From AP-15 sp963812675 (lineage in GTDB: Bacteria; Pseudomonadota; Alphaproteobacteria; ATCC43930; CGMCC-115725), in contig CAWEWR010000024.1 of NCBI GenBank assembly GCA_963812675.1, positions 310,001-374,000 on the forward strand: a stretch of 64,000 nt of DNA, in the 5' to 3' direction. Below are positions 45,959-54,534 of the stretch, in pieces (position 1 is the first letter of the stretch; every line of letters starts with the position of its first letter). The notes under the pieces are model-generated. The model worked only from the letters and a program-made list of their open reading frames with translations, was not told the DNA's origin and made no database searches. A program made the position numbers and the translations under genes.

Positions 45959-46027
45959 TAATGGTTGAGGATCGAGCGCGATGTAAGCAGCGTTTTTCGG
46001 TTGCACCCTTCTGTACCGGGGCCTCCC

Positions 46028-46987
46028 ATGCTCGACTGGCCTTACTCCACTCCTGACCGGCCGCACGGCCTTGCATCTAACGCACCACACGGGCGTCGGC
46101 GCTCGGGCTCGCTTCGCGCATGGGGCGCATGCGCAGCGTTACTGGTCGCTTCCTGTCAACCGGCCGGCGTAATGGATCCGCAGGGGCCGATCGCGTTGGC
46201 GGAGCGGCTCCTGATGATCAATTCGACGGCGATCATGCTCGTCGTCGTGGTTCCCGTGATCCTGGCCACCTTGGGGTTCGCCTGGTGGTACCGGGCGTCG
46301 AACCCCCGCGCCATCCGCGGCCCGGACGAGTCCTTTGAAGGGCGGATCGAGTTCGTCGTCTGGTCGATCCCGGCGCTGATCGTGATCCTCTTGGGCGGGG
46401 TCATCTGGATCGGTTCCCACCAGCTCGATCCGCGGGCACCGATACAGGGGAAGGCCGATCCGTTACGGGTCGAGGTCGTGGCGCTCGATTGGAAGTGGCT
46501 GTTCATCTACCCCGATCAGGGCATTGCAGCAGTCAACCAACTGGTCCTGCCGGTAGGAACGCCAGTGGATTTCCGGCTCACCTCGGCGACGGTGATGAAT
46601 TCGTTCTTCATCCCGCAGCTCGGCAGCCAGATCTACACGATGGGCGGCATGACCACCCACCTCAACCTGCTCGCCGACGAGCAAGGCGAATATCCCGGGT
46701 TTTCGGCGAATTTCAGCGGCGACGGCTTTGCCGAGATGCGGTTTATCGCCAAGGCGGTGCCGGCCGGCGATTTCGACGCTTGGGTCGCGCGGGTGCACGG
46801 AACCGGGCCTGCGCTGGACGAGGCCGGCTACACCCAATTGGCGAAGCCGAGCATAGCCGTGCCGCCGGGGACCTATCGCTCGGTCGAGCCCAACATGTTC
46901 GAGCGCATCATCGACCAGACGACGGCGGTGCCCGAAAAGGCACGTGCCGGCGCGGCCTGGTGTCCGCCGGTGCAAGCAGGAGGTTGA
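46028..46987 (+). CDS. cyoA: Cytochrome bo3 ubiquinol oxidase subunit II
   Basis: A 319-residue lipoprotein subunit. The signal ends in a lipobox, LLVASCQPAGVMDPQGP, and two membrane helices follow (about 68-90 and 112-133). The periplasmic cupredoxin domain lacks the Cu-A cysteine pair of cytochrome c oxidases, so it is a quinol oxidase subunit. The start ATG is the last one before the signal. cyoB follows 1 base after its stop. Confidence 0.92.
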   Translation: MLDWPYSTPDRPHGLASNAPHGRRRSGSLRAWGACAALLVASCQPAGVMDPQGPIALAERLLMINSTAIMLVVVVPVILATLGFAWWYRASNPRAIRGPDESFEGRIEFVVWSIPALIVILLGGVIWIGSHQLDPRAPIQGKADPLRVEVVALDWKWLFIYPDQGIAAVNQLVLPVGTPVDFRLTSATVMNSFFIPQLGSQIYTMGGMTTHLNLLADEQGEYPGFSANFSGDGFAEMRFIAKAVPAGDFDAWVARVHGTGPALDEAGYTQLAKPSIAVPPGTYRSVEPNMFERIIDQTTAVPEKARAGAAWCPPVQAGG

Positions 46988-46988
46988 G

Positions 46989-48947
46989 ATGCTGGGCAAA
47001 CTCACCTGGGCAGCGATTCCCTTCGACCAGCCCTTGCCGCTTTATTCCATGGCGGTGGTTGGCATCGTCATTCTGGCCGTGCTCGCGCTCGTCACCGTCA
47101 AGGGCTGGTGGCCTTATCTATGGCGCGAGTGGATCACCAGCGTCGACCACAAACGCATCGGCGTCATGTACATTATTCTCGGCCTCGTCATGCTGCTGCG
47201 CGGCTACTCCGATGCGATCATGATGCGCACGCAGCAGGCGATCGCGGTCGGCAACGCGCAGGGATACCTGCCGCCTGATCACTACGACCAGATCTTCTCG
47301 GCGCACGGCTCGATCATGATCTTTTTCGTGGCGATGCCGCTCGTCATTGGGCTGATGAACTTTGCCGTGCCATTGCAGCTCGGTGTGCGCGACGTCGCCT
47401 TCCCCACGCTCAACTCGGTCAGCTTCTGGCTGACCGCAACGGGCGCGCTGCTGATCAATGTGTCGCTCGTCATCGGCAGTTTCGCGCGCACCGGCTGGAT
47501 GGGTTATCCGCCACTCTCCGAGCTCGCCTTCTCCCCCGATGAAGGCGTCGATTATTACCTCTGGTCGTTGCAGATCTCGGGCATCGGCACATTGCTGACC
47601 GGCGTCAATTTCGTGACCACGATCCTCAAATTGCGCGCACCCGGCATGACCTATATGCGCATGCCGGTGTTCTGCTGGACCGCACTGGCTTCAAATCTGT
47701 TGATCGTTGCCGCCTTCCCGGTCCTGACCGCGACTTTCGTAATGCTATTGCTCGACCGCTACCTCGGCATGCATTTCTTTACGAATGACGCCGGCGGCAA
47801 CCAGATGATGTATGTCAATCTGTTCTGGGCGTGGGGCCATCCCGAAGTCTACATCCTGATCCTGCCGGCATTTGGCGTCTTCTCCGAGGTGGCCGCGACG
47901 TTTTCCGGCAAGGGGCTGTTCAGCTACCGCTCGATGGTGTGGGCGACACTGGGGATCTGCATCCTCTCGTTTATGGTCTGGCTGCATCACTTCTTTACGA
48001 TGGGGGCGGGCGCCGACGTCAACGCGTTCTTTGGCATCATGTCGTCGATCATTGCGGTACCGACCGGCGCCAAAGTCTTCAACTGGCTGTTCACGCTGTT
48101 CCGCGGCCGGATCGTGTTCAGGACGCCGGTCCTGTTTTTAATCGGCTTCATGGTCACGTTCGTCATCGGCGGCTTGACCGGCGTTCTCTTGGCGGTGCCG
48201 CCGGTCGATTTCGTGCTCCACAACAGCGCGTTCCTCGTCGCCCATTTTCACAACGTCATCATCGGCGGCGTGGTGTTCGGCGTGCTGGCGGGGATCAATT
48301 ACTGGTTCCCGAAGGCGTTCGGGTTCACCCTCGACGAGTGGTGGGGCAAGGCCAGCTTCTGGTGCTGGCTCATCGGCTTCTATCTCGCCTTCATGCCGCT
48401 TTATGTGCTGGGCATGATGGGCATGACCCGGCGCCTGCAGCACATTCCCGACCCGAGCTGGCAACCGCTGCTGCTCGTCGCGGAGGTCGGCGCCGTGGTC
48501 ATTTTCTTGGGCGTTCTCTGCGAGATCGTGCAGCTCTATGTCAGCATCCGCACGCGCGAGCAGCGCCTCGACTTGACCGGCGACCCGTGGAACGGTCGAA
48601 CCCTGGAGTGGTCGACCTCCTCGCCGCCGCCGGCCTATAATTTTGCCGTGCTGCCCAGAGTCGAGACGATCGACGCATTATGGCACATGAAGCGCACCGG
48701 GCGGGCCCCAGTTGAACCCGCCTATGAGAACATCGAGATGCCGCGCAACAGCCCAGCCGGTTTCATCACCGCGTTCTTTGCAGTGGTCACCGGCTTTGCG
48801 CTGATCTGGCATATCTGGTGGGTGGTGATCCTCGGCCTCCTCGCCGCTGCAGTCACGGTCCTGATGGCCGGCTGGAGCGACGACCGCGAGCGCGAAATCT
48901 CGGCCGCCGAAATCGCGCGAATGGAACGGGCCCGGCTGGGGGCATGA
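46989..48947 (+). CDS. cyoB: Cytochrome bo3 ubiquinol oxidase subunit I
   Basis: A 652-residue haem-copper oxidase catalytic subunit. His ligands are in FSAHGSIMIF (low-spin haem), HPEVYILILP (Cu-B His with crosslinked Tyr), HHFFTMG (Cu-B His pair) and HFHNVIIGG (high- and low-spin haem ligands). The length and the N-terminal extra helix fit CyoB. AGGAGG lies 7 bases before the ATG. Confidence 0.97.
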   Translation: MLGKLTWAAIPFDQPLPLYSMAVVGIVILAVLALVTVKGWWPYLWREWITSVDHKRIGVMYIILGLVMLLRGYSDAIMMRTQQAIAVGNAQGYLPPDHYDQIFSAHGSIMIFFVAMPLVIGLMNFAVPLQLGVRDVAFPTLNSVSFWLTATGALLINVSLVIGSFARTGWMGYPPLSELAFSPDEGVDYYLWSLQISGIGTLLTGVNFVTTILKLRAPGMTYMRMPVFCWTALASNLLIVAAFPVLTATFVMLLLDRYLGMHFFTNDAGGNQMMYVNLFWAWGHPEVYILILPAFGVFSEVAATFSGKGLFSYRSMVWATLGICILSFMVWLHHFFTMGAGADVNAFFGIMSSIIAVPTGAKVFNWLFTLFRGRIVFRTPVLFLIGFMVTFVIGGLTGVLLAVPPVDFVLHNSAFLVAHFHNVIIGGVVFGVLAGINYWFPKAFGFTLDEWWGKASFWCWLIGFYLAFMPLYVLGMMGMTRRLQHIPDPSWQPLLLVAEVGAVVIFLGVLCEIVQLYVSIRTREQRLDLTGDPWNGRTLEWSTSSPPPAYNFAVLPRVETIDALWHMKRTGRAPVEPAYENIEMPRNSPAGFITAFFAVVTGFALIWHIWWVVILGLLAAAVTVLMAGWSDDREREISAAEIARMERARLGA

Positions 48948-48957
48948 GGCAGCCCGC

Positions 48958-49599
48958 ATGACGATAGCAACGATCGACACACTCCCGACCGCAGTTCCAA
49001 CCGAGCTCGCGCGCGGGCGCGGCGGCGGCGGGCCGGCCCCGAAGCGGGTCGTTGTCGCTTACGGCTTCTGGATCTTTATCCTCAGCGACTTCGTCCTGTT
49101 TTCGGGGCTGTTCGCGGCCTATGCGGTGCTGTCGAGGAGTACCGCCGGCGGACCGACCGGCGCCGAGCTGTTCAATCTCCGCAGTGTCTTTATCGAGACG
49201 ATGTGTCTGCTCTTCTCGAGCTATACCTGCGGGCTGGGGGCATTATCCGCCGAGCGGCGGCAGGCGGGGCGTTTCCTCATCTTCGCCGCCCTCACATTCG
49301 TGCTCGGTGCGGCTTTTCTTTACATCGAGGCTACGGAATTTGCCGGCATGGTGGCGAAAGGCGCCGGGCCTTCGCGCAGCGGCTTTCTGTCCGGCTTCTT
49401 CACACTGGTCGGCACACACGGCGTACACGTCACCAGCGGGTTGATCTGGCTCATCTATCTGGTGGCTCAGGTTGTCACGAAGGGCTTGCGACCCGCCGTA
49501 CTCCGGCGCCTCCTGTGTTGGAGCCTGTTCTGGCACGCGCTCGACATCGTCTGGGTCGGTGTATTCACGCTGGTTTACCTTATCGGAGACTTCCGGTGA
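48958..49599 (+). CDS. cyoC: Cytochrome bo3 ubiquinol oxidase subunit III
   Basis: A 213-residue membrane protein with five predicted helices, the number found in quinol-oxidase subunit III. The pattern FWIFILSDFVLFSGLFAAYAVL and HGVHVTSGLIWLIYL is typical. Its stop overlaps the cyoD ATG by one base (TGATG). Confidence 0.94.
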   Translation: MTIATIDTLPTAVPTELARGRGGGGPAPKRVVVAYGFWIFILSDFVLFSGLFAAYAVLSRSTAGGPTGAELFNLRSVFIETMCLLFSSYTCGLGALSAERRQAGRFLIFAALTFVLGAAFLYIEATEFAGMVAKGAGPSRSGFLSGFFTLVGTHGVHVTSGLIWLIYLVAQVVTKGLRPAVLRRLLCWSLFWHALDIVWVGVFTLVYLIGDFR

Positions 49600-49952
49600 T
49601 GGAAGGTCACGATCGCGTGTTCGACGACCGCACGCCGGGTGTCGAGCACGAAGAGTCCACGGCTAACTTTCTGTCGTACACAGCAGGGCTCGGGCTCGCG
49701 ATCCTGGCGACGATCTTTTCGTTCGTCGTGTCGCAAACCAACTTGCTGTGGGCCCCCGGCATCCCGGTCGGGCTGGTCGTGCTCGCCTTCGCGCAGATCG
49801 GCGTCCACCTCGTCTTCTTTCTGCATCTCGGCAGCGGGTCCGATAACACGAACAATATCCTGGCCCTCGCCTTTGGCGTGCTGATCGTCTTTCTCGTCAT
49901 CACCGGCTCGGTCTGGATCATCGCCAATCTCCACTACAACATGATGCCGTGA
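49599..49952 (+). CDS. cyoD: Cytochrome bo3 ubiquinol oxidase subunit IV
   Basis: A small subunit of 117 residues with three membrane helices (about 27-45, 52-73 and 85-107). The segment LAFAQIGVHLVFFLHLGSG is the CyoD signature. It closes the operon; no cyoE (haem O synthase) follows. Confidence 0.94.
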   Translation: MEGHDRVFDDRTPGVEHEESTANFLSYTAGLGLAILATIFSFVVSQTNLLWAPGIPVGLVVLAFAQIGVHLVFFLHLGSGSDNTNNILALAFGVLIVFLVITGSVWIIANLHYNMMP

Positions 49953-49975
49953 AGCTCCCCCGCACGGGTGGATGA

Positions 49976-49994
49976 CGGCTCCGGCCGGGAGCCG
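49976..49994 (+). terminator. Possible hairpin downstream of cyoABCD
   Basis: The stem GGCTCC-N5-GGAGCC lies 24 bases after the cyoD stop. There is no T-tract, so termination is uncertain. Confidence 0.3.
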
Positions 49995-50088
49995 CCAGTC
50001 AGTCTCGTCGCGGTGATGCAAACAGGCAGGGTTGGCAGTTGCCCCGATCAGCACGTTCCTCTGACGGGGAGACGGCCGCCTCGCGCTC

Positions 50089-51021
50089 TTATTCGGCGGC
50101 TGCGAGGTTCGGAGTTGGGTCGAGCGGCAGCCCCGGGTGGCCGGTCAACCTCTCGCCTTCCGCCCACATCTCCAGCGCCTGTTTCTTCATCACTGGAAAG
50201 ACGGAGGCGATTTTCTCCATGTCGAGATCGGCCGCGATCCCGGGATAGCCGGCGCGCTCGATCATCGCCCGCAATTTTCCGGTCTCGAACTGCTCCAAGG
50301 TCCAGGCGAGCGGATCTTCGACCAATGTCCGGTCCCAATAGATGCGATGGTTCTTGTTGCGCGGCCCATAATGGTAATGCGCGCCGTTCCAGAAGTGATC
50401 GAACGCCAGGAGCTCCGTCTCTTCCGTGTAGGCCTTGCCCGGCGTGCCGCCGATATCGGCCAGGACGTGGATCGCGAGACCGCCATCGCCCATCGGCAGG
50501 CGCCGCATCTCGAGCCCAAACCGGATGTTGCCGGCCTCGAAGATGTGCGTGCCGCGGTTGTGTTTGACCGTATTCCGTTTGGTCGCATAGAGCTCGCGGG
50601 CGCAGGCTTCCAAGTCCGGCAGGATGTCCCGCACCTCCGACATATCGGTCGCCTTGGCGATCTGCGGATAGCCGGCCCGCTCCAGCATTTTCGGCAGCTT
50701 CGTCCCGAGCGTCTTGATGGTCCAGCCGATCGGGTTCCCGTCGGTGATCGGGTCCATCCGGTAGAGGTTCGTCAGGGATGCGCCACCCAGCATCTCGGGC
50801 CCGGCGACCTTCAGATCGGGATTCTCCGGGCCGTACTCGTAGCTTTTTTCGAAGTCGAAGCAGTTGAACCGTAAGAGGGTCGTCGCTTTGCCAGCGACAT
50901 CCGCCATCACGGCGATCGAGACACCCTGGTCCGCATGATCCTGGATGTTGCCGTCCCACAACTCGTGCCTGACGGTGAACGTCAAGGGACCGGCCGTAAA
51001 TTTTTCCGATGCTTGTGCCAT
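50089..51021 (-). CDS. Internally duplicated protein of unknown function (310 aa)
   Basis: Not recognised. The soluble protein has no signal peptide. It contains two diverged copies of one unit of roughly 140-150 residues. The first copy has VMADVAGKAT, YEYGPENPD, NPIGWTIKTL and KMLERAGYPQIAKATDM. The second has VLADIGGTPGKA, YHYGPRNKN, DPLAWTLEQF and AMIERAGYPGIAADLDM. An AAAAGGAGAG ribosome site lies upstream. It is divergent from the PhnDCE-type genes. Confidence 0.75.
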   Translation of the reverse strand: MAQASEKFTAGPLTFTVRHELWDGNIQDHADQGVSIAVMADVAGKATTLLRFNCFDFEKSYEYGPENPDLKVAGPEMLGGASLTNLYRMDPITDGNPIGWTIKTLGTKLPKMLERAGYPQIAKATDMSEVRDILPDLEACARELYATKRNTVKHNRGTHIFEAGNIRFGLEMRRLPMGDGGLAIHVLADIGGTPGKAYTEETELLAFDHFWNGAHYHYGPRNKNHRIYWDRTLVEDPLAWTLEQFETGKLRAMIERAGYPGIAADLDMEKIASVFPVMKKQALEMWAEGERLTGHPGLPLDPTPNLAAAE

Positions 51022-51246
51022 GCCTGGACTCTCCTTTTGAGCGGCTGGTGGCAGTGTAGAAAACCTGTGCGATCATCGCAAGATCTGGGTCCGCCGCCGC
51101 GGCGCTCGATAGCCGTGCTCTCAACGCAGAGACCCCGATGACTTGCTGCACTCTTCCGATCGGGGGGAAGACCGTCATCCAACCATCACAAGAGTGTCAT
51201 CAAACGGGTGTTTAACAGCCGAGGTTTTCCTCTGTGCCCGTCCCGC

Positions 51247-51294
51247 GAAATTCCATCCGACCGAAATTCCATCCGACCGAAATTCCATCTGACA
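51247..51294. repeat. Three tandem 16-base repeats upstream of the PhnD-like gene
   Basis: The unit is GAAATTCCATCCGACC. Copies 1 and 2 are identical (51247-51262 and 51263-51278) and copy 3 (51279-51294) differs by C to T near its end. The array stops 10 bases before the ATG, next to an AAGGAAAA ribosome site. The 16-base period is one and a half helical turns. Confidence 0.9.
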
Positions 51295-51304
51295 AGGAAA
51301 AGCG

Positions 51305-52210
51305 ATGTCCCGAGCATATCTTTGGATCACGGCTGTTGCCGTCGCGCTGCTGTTGGCGAGGGCTCCCGCCGCGATGGCGGCGGCGAACGACTGTCCCAAC
51401 GGCGGCAAGATCCGTTTCGGCGTCGAACCTTATGATACCGCCGCGCGGCTCGTGCCGATTTATCAGGCGGTCGGAAAGCTGATCGGCGAAAAGCTCGGCT
51501 GCGAGGTCGAAGTGTTCGTGGCGACCAGCTACAACGCCGAGATCGAAGCGATGCGCAACGGCAAGCTCGAAATCGGCGAATTCGGGCCGCTCGGCTACGT
51601 GCTCGCCCATCAAGTAGCCAAGGCGGAAGCCGTCGCCGCCTTCGGCACCAACGATGGCAAGCCCAACACCTATTGGGCCAGCATCGTCACCTATCCCGGT
51701 TCGGCCATCACGACGGTCGCCGAGGTCAAGGGGCACAGCTTCGCGTTTTCCGACCCGGCCTCGACCTCCGGCCATCTGTTTCCCGCTTACGGGCTGCGCA
51801 AAGGCGGCATCGACCCCGACAAGGACATCAAGGCGATTTACGCGGGCAGCCACACCTCGTCCTTCGAGGCCCTCTACAACCATAAGGTAGACGCCGGCGA
51901 ATTGAACAGCGAGCAACTCGAATCAGCCAAGCAGCGCGGCCATTACAAAGATGGCGATCTGGTCGTTTTGTGGAAATCGGATCCGATACCGACCGACCCG
52001 TTCGCCGTACGCGGTGATCTGCCGGCGGGCTTCAAGGAAAGGGTGACGGAGGTGCTGCAGAACCTCGATCTTTCGATGCTCGACCCGGCCGACCGCAAAA
52101 TCATGGTCGGAGCGGGGATCACTCGGCTGGTGCCACAGAGCGACCGCGCCTATGACGGCATCCGCGACCTCGTCAAGACGCTCAATATCGACCTGCAGAA
52201 GCTGAGCTGA
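51305..52210 (+). CDS. phnD: PhnD-like ABC transporter substrate-binding protein
   Basis: A 301-residue periplasmic binding protein of the phosphate/phosphite/phosphonate type. A signal peptide ends near AMA-AAN. The family pattern includes RFGVEPYDTAARLVPIYQAV, EFGPLGYVLAHQ and FSDPASTSGHLFPAYGLRKGG. Binding-site residues around STSGHLFP resemble PhnD and PtxB. The ligand is probably an organic phosphonate or similar oxyanion, but this is inference. Confidence 0.87.
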   Translation: MSRAYLWITAVAVALLLARAPAAMAAANDCPNGGKIRFGVEPYDTAARLVPIYQAVGKLIGEKLGCEVEVFVATSYNAEIEAMRNGKLEIGEFGPLGYVLAHQVAKAEAVAAFGTNDGKPNTYWASIVTYPGSAITTVAEVKGHSFAFSDPASTSGHLFPAYGLRKGGIDPDKDIKAIYAGSHTSSFEALYNHKVDAGELNSEQLESAKQRGHYKDGDLVVLWKSDPIPTDPFAVRGDLPAGFKERVTEVLQNLDLSMLDPADRKIMVGAGITRLVPQSDRAYDGIRDLVKTLNIDLQKLS

Positions 52211-52236
52211 CCGCGGCAAGGGCCGGGCACAGCCTC

Positions 52237-52980
52237 ATGCTGCTCGTGCGCGGCCTATCGATGCGCTACCCAAACGGCAAGGTGGCGCTTTCCGAATTCG
52301 AATTGAGCGTTCCAGCGGGTCAGCTCGTCGTCGTGCTGGGCGGCAACGGCAGCGGCAAAACCACGCTGCTGCGCTGCATCTCGCGGATGCTCCTGCCGAC
52401 CGCCGGCGAGATCTGGCTGAACGGCACCAATTTGGCCGCTCTTTCGGGCGAGCGGCTGCGCCAGGCGCGCCTGCGGCTGGCGATGATCTGGCAGCATGCA
52501 AGCCTCGTGCGGCGGCGCAGCGTGCTGAGCAATGTCGCGGCCGGCGCGCTCGGCCGGCACAGCGGGCTGTGGACGGCGCTCGGCGGCCTGCCGGCGGTCG
52601 AGCGCCGCGCCGCCTACGACCACTTGAACGAAGTCGGTCTCGCCGCGCTCGCCGGACAGCGCGCCGGCACCCTTTCGGGCGGGCAGGCGCAACGGGTCGC
52701 AATCGCCCGCGCGCTGGCGCAGCGCCCCCAGGTGCTGCTCGCCGACGAACCGGTGGCGAGCCTCGATCCCGAAGCGGCCGACGACATCATGCGCCTGCTG
52801 CGCCACTTGGCGGCCGATGACAATCTCGCGGTGCTGTGCGTCTTGCATCAAGTCGACCTCGCCTACGCCTATGCCGACCGCGTCGTCGGTATTCGCGATG
52901 GCCGGATCGCTTTCAACCTGCCGTCTTGCGAATTGCCGCGCGAAGCGGTTCGCCAGCTTTACGCGAGCGAGGCCGGTTGA
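52237..52980 (+). CDS. phnC: PhnC-like ABC transporter ATP-binding protein
   Basis: An ABC ATPase of 247 residues. It has Walker A GGNGSGKTT, signature LSGGQAQRVAIARAL, Walker B VLLADEPVASLDPE and an H-loop HQVDLA. The Q-loop is MIWQHASL. It belongs to the phosphonate-importer group by its neighbours. Its stop overlaps the TTG start of the permease. Confidence 0.92.
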   Translation: MLLVRGLSMRYPNGKVALSEFELSVPAGQLVVVLGGNGSGKTTLLRCISRMLLPTAGEIWLNGTNLAALSGERLRQARLRLAMIWQHASLVRRRSVLSNVAAGALGRHSGLWTALGGLPAVERRAAYDHLNEVGLAALAGQRAGTLSGGQAQRVAIARALAQRPQVLLADEPVASLDPEAADDIMRLLRHLAADDNLAVLCVLHQVDLAYAYADRVVGIRDGRIAFNLPSCELPREAVRQLYASEAG

Positions 52981-53786
52981 GTCTCGGTGTAACGGCCAAC
53001 CCTTTTGTCGAGCGTAGCTGGTCCGGCGCGCTCGGTCTGGCACTGCGTCTGGTGGGGCTGCTGGCTTTCGTGCTGATCGTCGTGCAATCGGCGATCGTCG
53101 TGCACGCGCGGCCGCAGGATTTGATCACCGGCGTCTATGGCATGGCCGACATCATCCGGCGCGCGATACCGCCCGATTTTACCCAGATCCAGCAGGTGTG
53201 GTGGCCGGCGCTCGAAACCGTCGATATCGCCATTTTCGGCACGCTCGGCGGGGTCATCCTGGCGCTGCCGCTTGCCATCCTCGCCGCCATCAACGTGACG
53301 CCGTCGCGCTCTCTCTACTACGCGGCGCGCGGCGTGATCGGCTTCGCGCGCGCCGTTCCCGACCTCGTCCGGGCGTTGCTGTTCGTGACTGCTGTCGGGC
53401 TCGGGCCATTTCCCGGCGCCCTCGCGCTGTCGGTGCACTCGATCGGGATGCTGGGGCGGCTCTTCGCCGAGACGATCGAGCATATGGACATGGCGCCGAT
53501 CGATGCGTTGACCCTGACAGGCGCCCGGCGGATGCAGGTCTTTTCGCACGGCGTCATTCCATCGATCCTACCCTCGCTGCTCGGGATCGCGCTCTATCGG
53601 TTGGACGAGAACATCCGTTCCTCGCTGGTGCTCGGCTTTGTCGGCGCCGGCGGCATCGGCTTTGAGCTGCTGTCGGCGATGAGCCTGTTCCAGTACCGGC
53701 TGGTCTCGCTCTATTTGATCGTGACTTTTGTTATCGTGATCGCTGCCGAGCGCCTGTCGGCGCTGATCCGCGCGCGGCTCGCGTGA
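52977..53786 (+). CDS. phnE: PhnE-like ABC transporter permease (TTG start)
   Basis: A 269-residue permease with about six membrane helices. The cytoplasmic EAA loop is present as IDALTLTGARRMQVFSHGVIPSILPSL. The start is a TTG overlapping the phnC stop (TTGA); the next ATG would remove the first helix. Confidence 0.88.
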   Translation: MSLGVTANPFVERSWSGALGLALRLVGLLAFVLIVVQSAIVVHARPQDLITGVYGMADIIRRAIPPDFTQIQQVWWPALETVDIAIFGTLGGVILALPLAILAAINVTPSRSLYYAARGVIGFARAVPDLVRALLFVTAVGLGPFPGALALSVHSIGMLGRLFAETIEHMDMAPIDALTLTGARRMQVFSHGVIPSILPSLLGIALYRLDENIRSSLVLGFVGAGGIGFELLSAMSLFQYRLVSLYLIVTFVIVIAAERLSALIRARLA

Positions 53787-53822
53787 ACAGGGCTGTGGGT
53801 TTCGATCGATGGAGCGGCAAGC

Positions 53823-54479
53823 ATGAGGGAATTTGATCCGGCGGAGATCGCCTACGCGCCGACGACGGGCGTGCGACAGGTGCGACAAACGGAAGTCATC
53901 GCTGCCAGCGAGGCTACCCTCGAAGGCTATGGACGCTTGGTCGAGAAGCCCGAGACCTTTCCGATCGAGATCGTCCGCTGGCCGGCCCAAGGCTGGCGGC
54001 CGATCGACGACAACTCGGGCGATCAGGGCGGCGTCACCGAGGGGATCTTCGAGTTCTGGTGGAAAGGCGAGACCCTTTACGCTCGCAACAACGCGGTGGG
54101 CGACAGCTACCTCTTCGCTTGGAGCAACTGGCCGGAAGAGGCGGCAATTGACGGCCCGGCACAGCCGCGGCGGCGCGCGCTGATCTGGCGTGCCAATTAT
54201 CACCCCGACGGCGGACAGCTATTCTACCCCCTGCACGGCGAGAGATTCATAATCCCGCTTGCCCTGCCGGGGGACGATGTGACACCGGAGCGGTTCGTCG
54301 CGTTCTACTGCGACGGCGGCAAAGGGCTCTACATCCATCCGAACATCTGGCACGGCGCGGTCGTACCGCTCGACAATCATGCCGAATTCCTCGATCGCCA
54401 GGGCCGCGTACACGCCCGCGTCTCAGTCGATTTCGCAAAGGAATTCGGCTGCTATCTTGCCGTGCCGTTGCAGGCCTAA
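53823..54479 (+). CDS. AllA-superfamily (ureidoglycolate-lyase-like) protein
   Basis: A 218-residue cupin-like protein. The segment FYPLHGERFIIPLALPGDD and the later KGLYIHPNIWHGAVVPL match the AllA family pattern, in which the Glu/His set lies in this region. Real AllA carries a WHHP-type motif; here it is IWHGA, so activity as ureidoglycolate lyase is not assured. It lies 36 bases after the PhnE-like gene on the same strand, so its substrate may be what the transporter brings in. Confidence 0.62.
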   Translation: MREFDPAEIAYAPTTGVRQVRQTEVIAASEATLEGYGRLVEKPETFPIEIVRWPAQGWRPIDDNSGDQGGVTEGIFEFWWKGETLYARNNAVGDSYLFAWSNWPEEAAIDGPAQPRRRALIWRANYHPDGGQLFYPLHGERFIIPLALPGDDVTPERFVAFYCDGGKGLYIHPNIWHGAVVPLDNHAEFLDRQGRVHARVSVDFAKEFGCYLAVPLQA

Positions 54480-54534
54480 CCTCCACATATCTCGCCTCCC
54501 GTCCCCTTTCCGCTGCAGCGCGGCATTAGCATCC

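Noticed and set aside
46028..49952. Reading cyoABCD as an aa3 cytochrome c oxidase
   Set aside because: Subunit II lacks the Cu-A cysteine motif and carries the CyoA-type lipobox; the CyoD-type fourth subunit settles it as a quinol oxidase.
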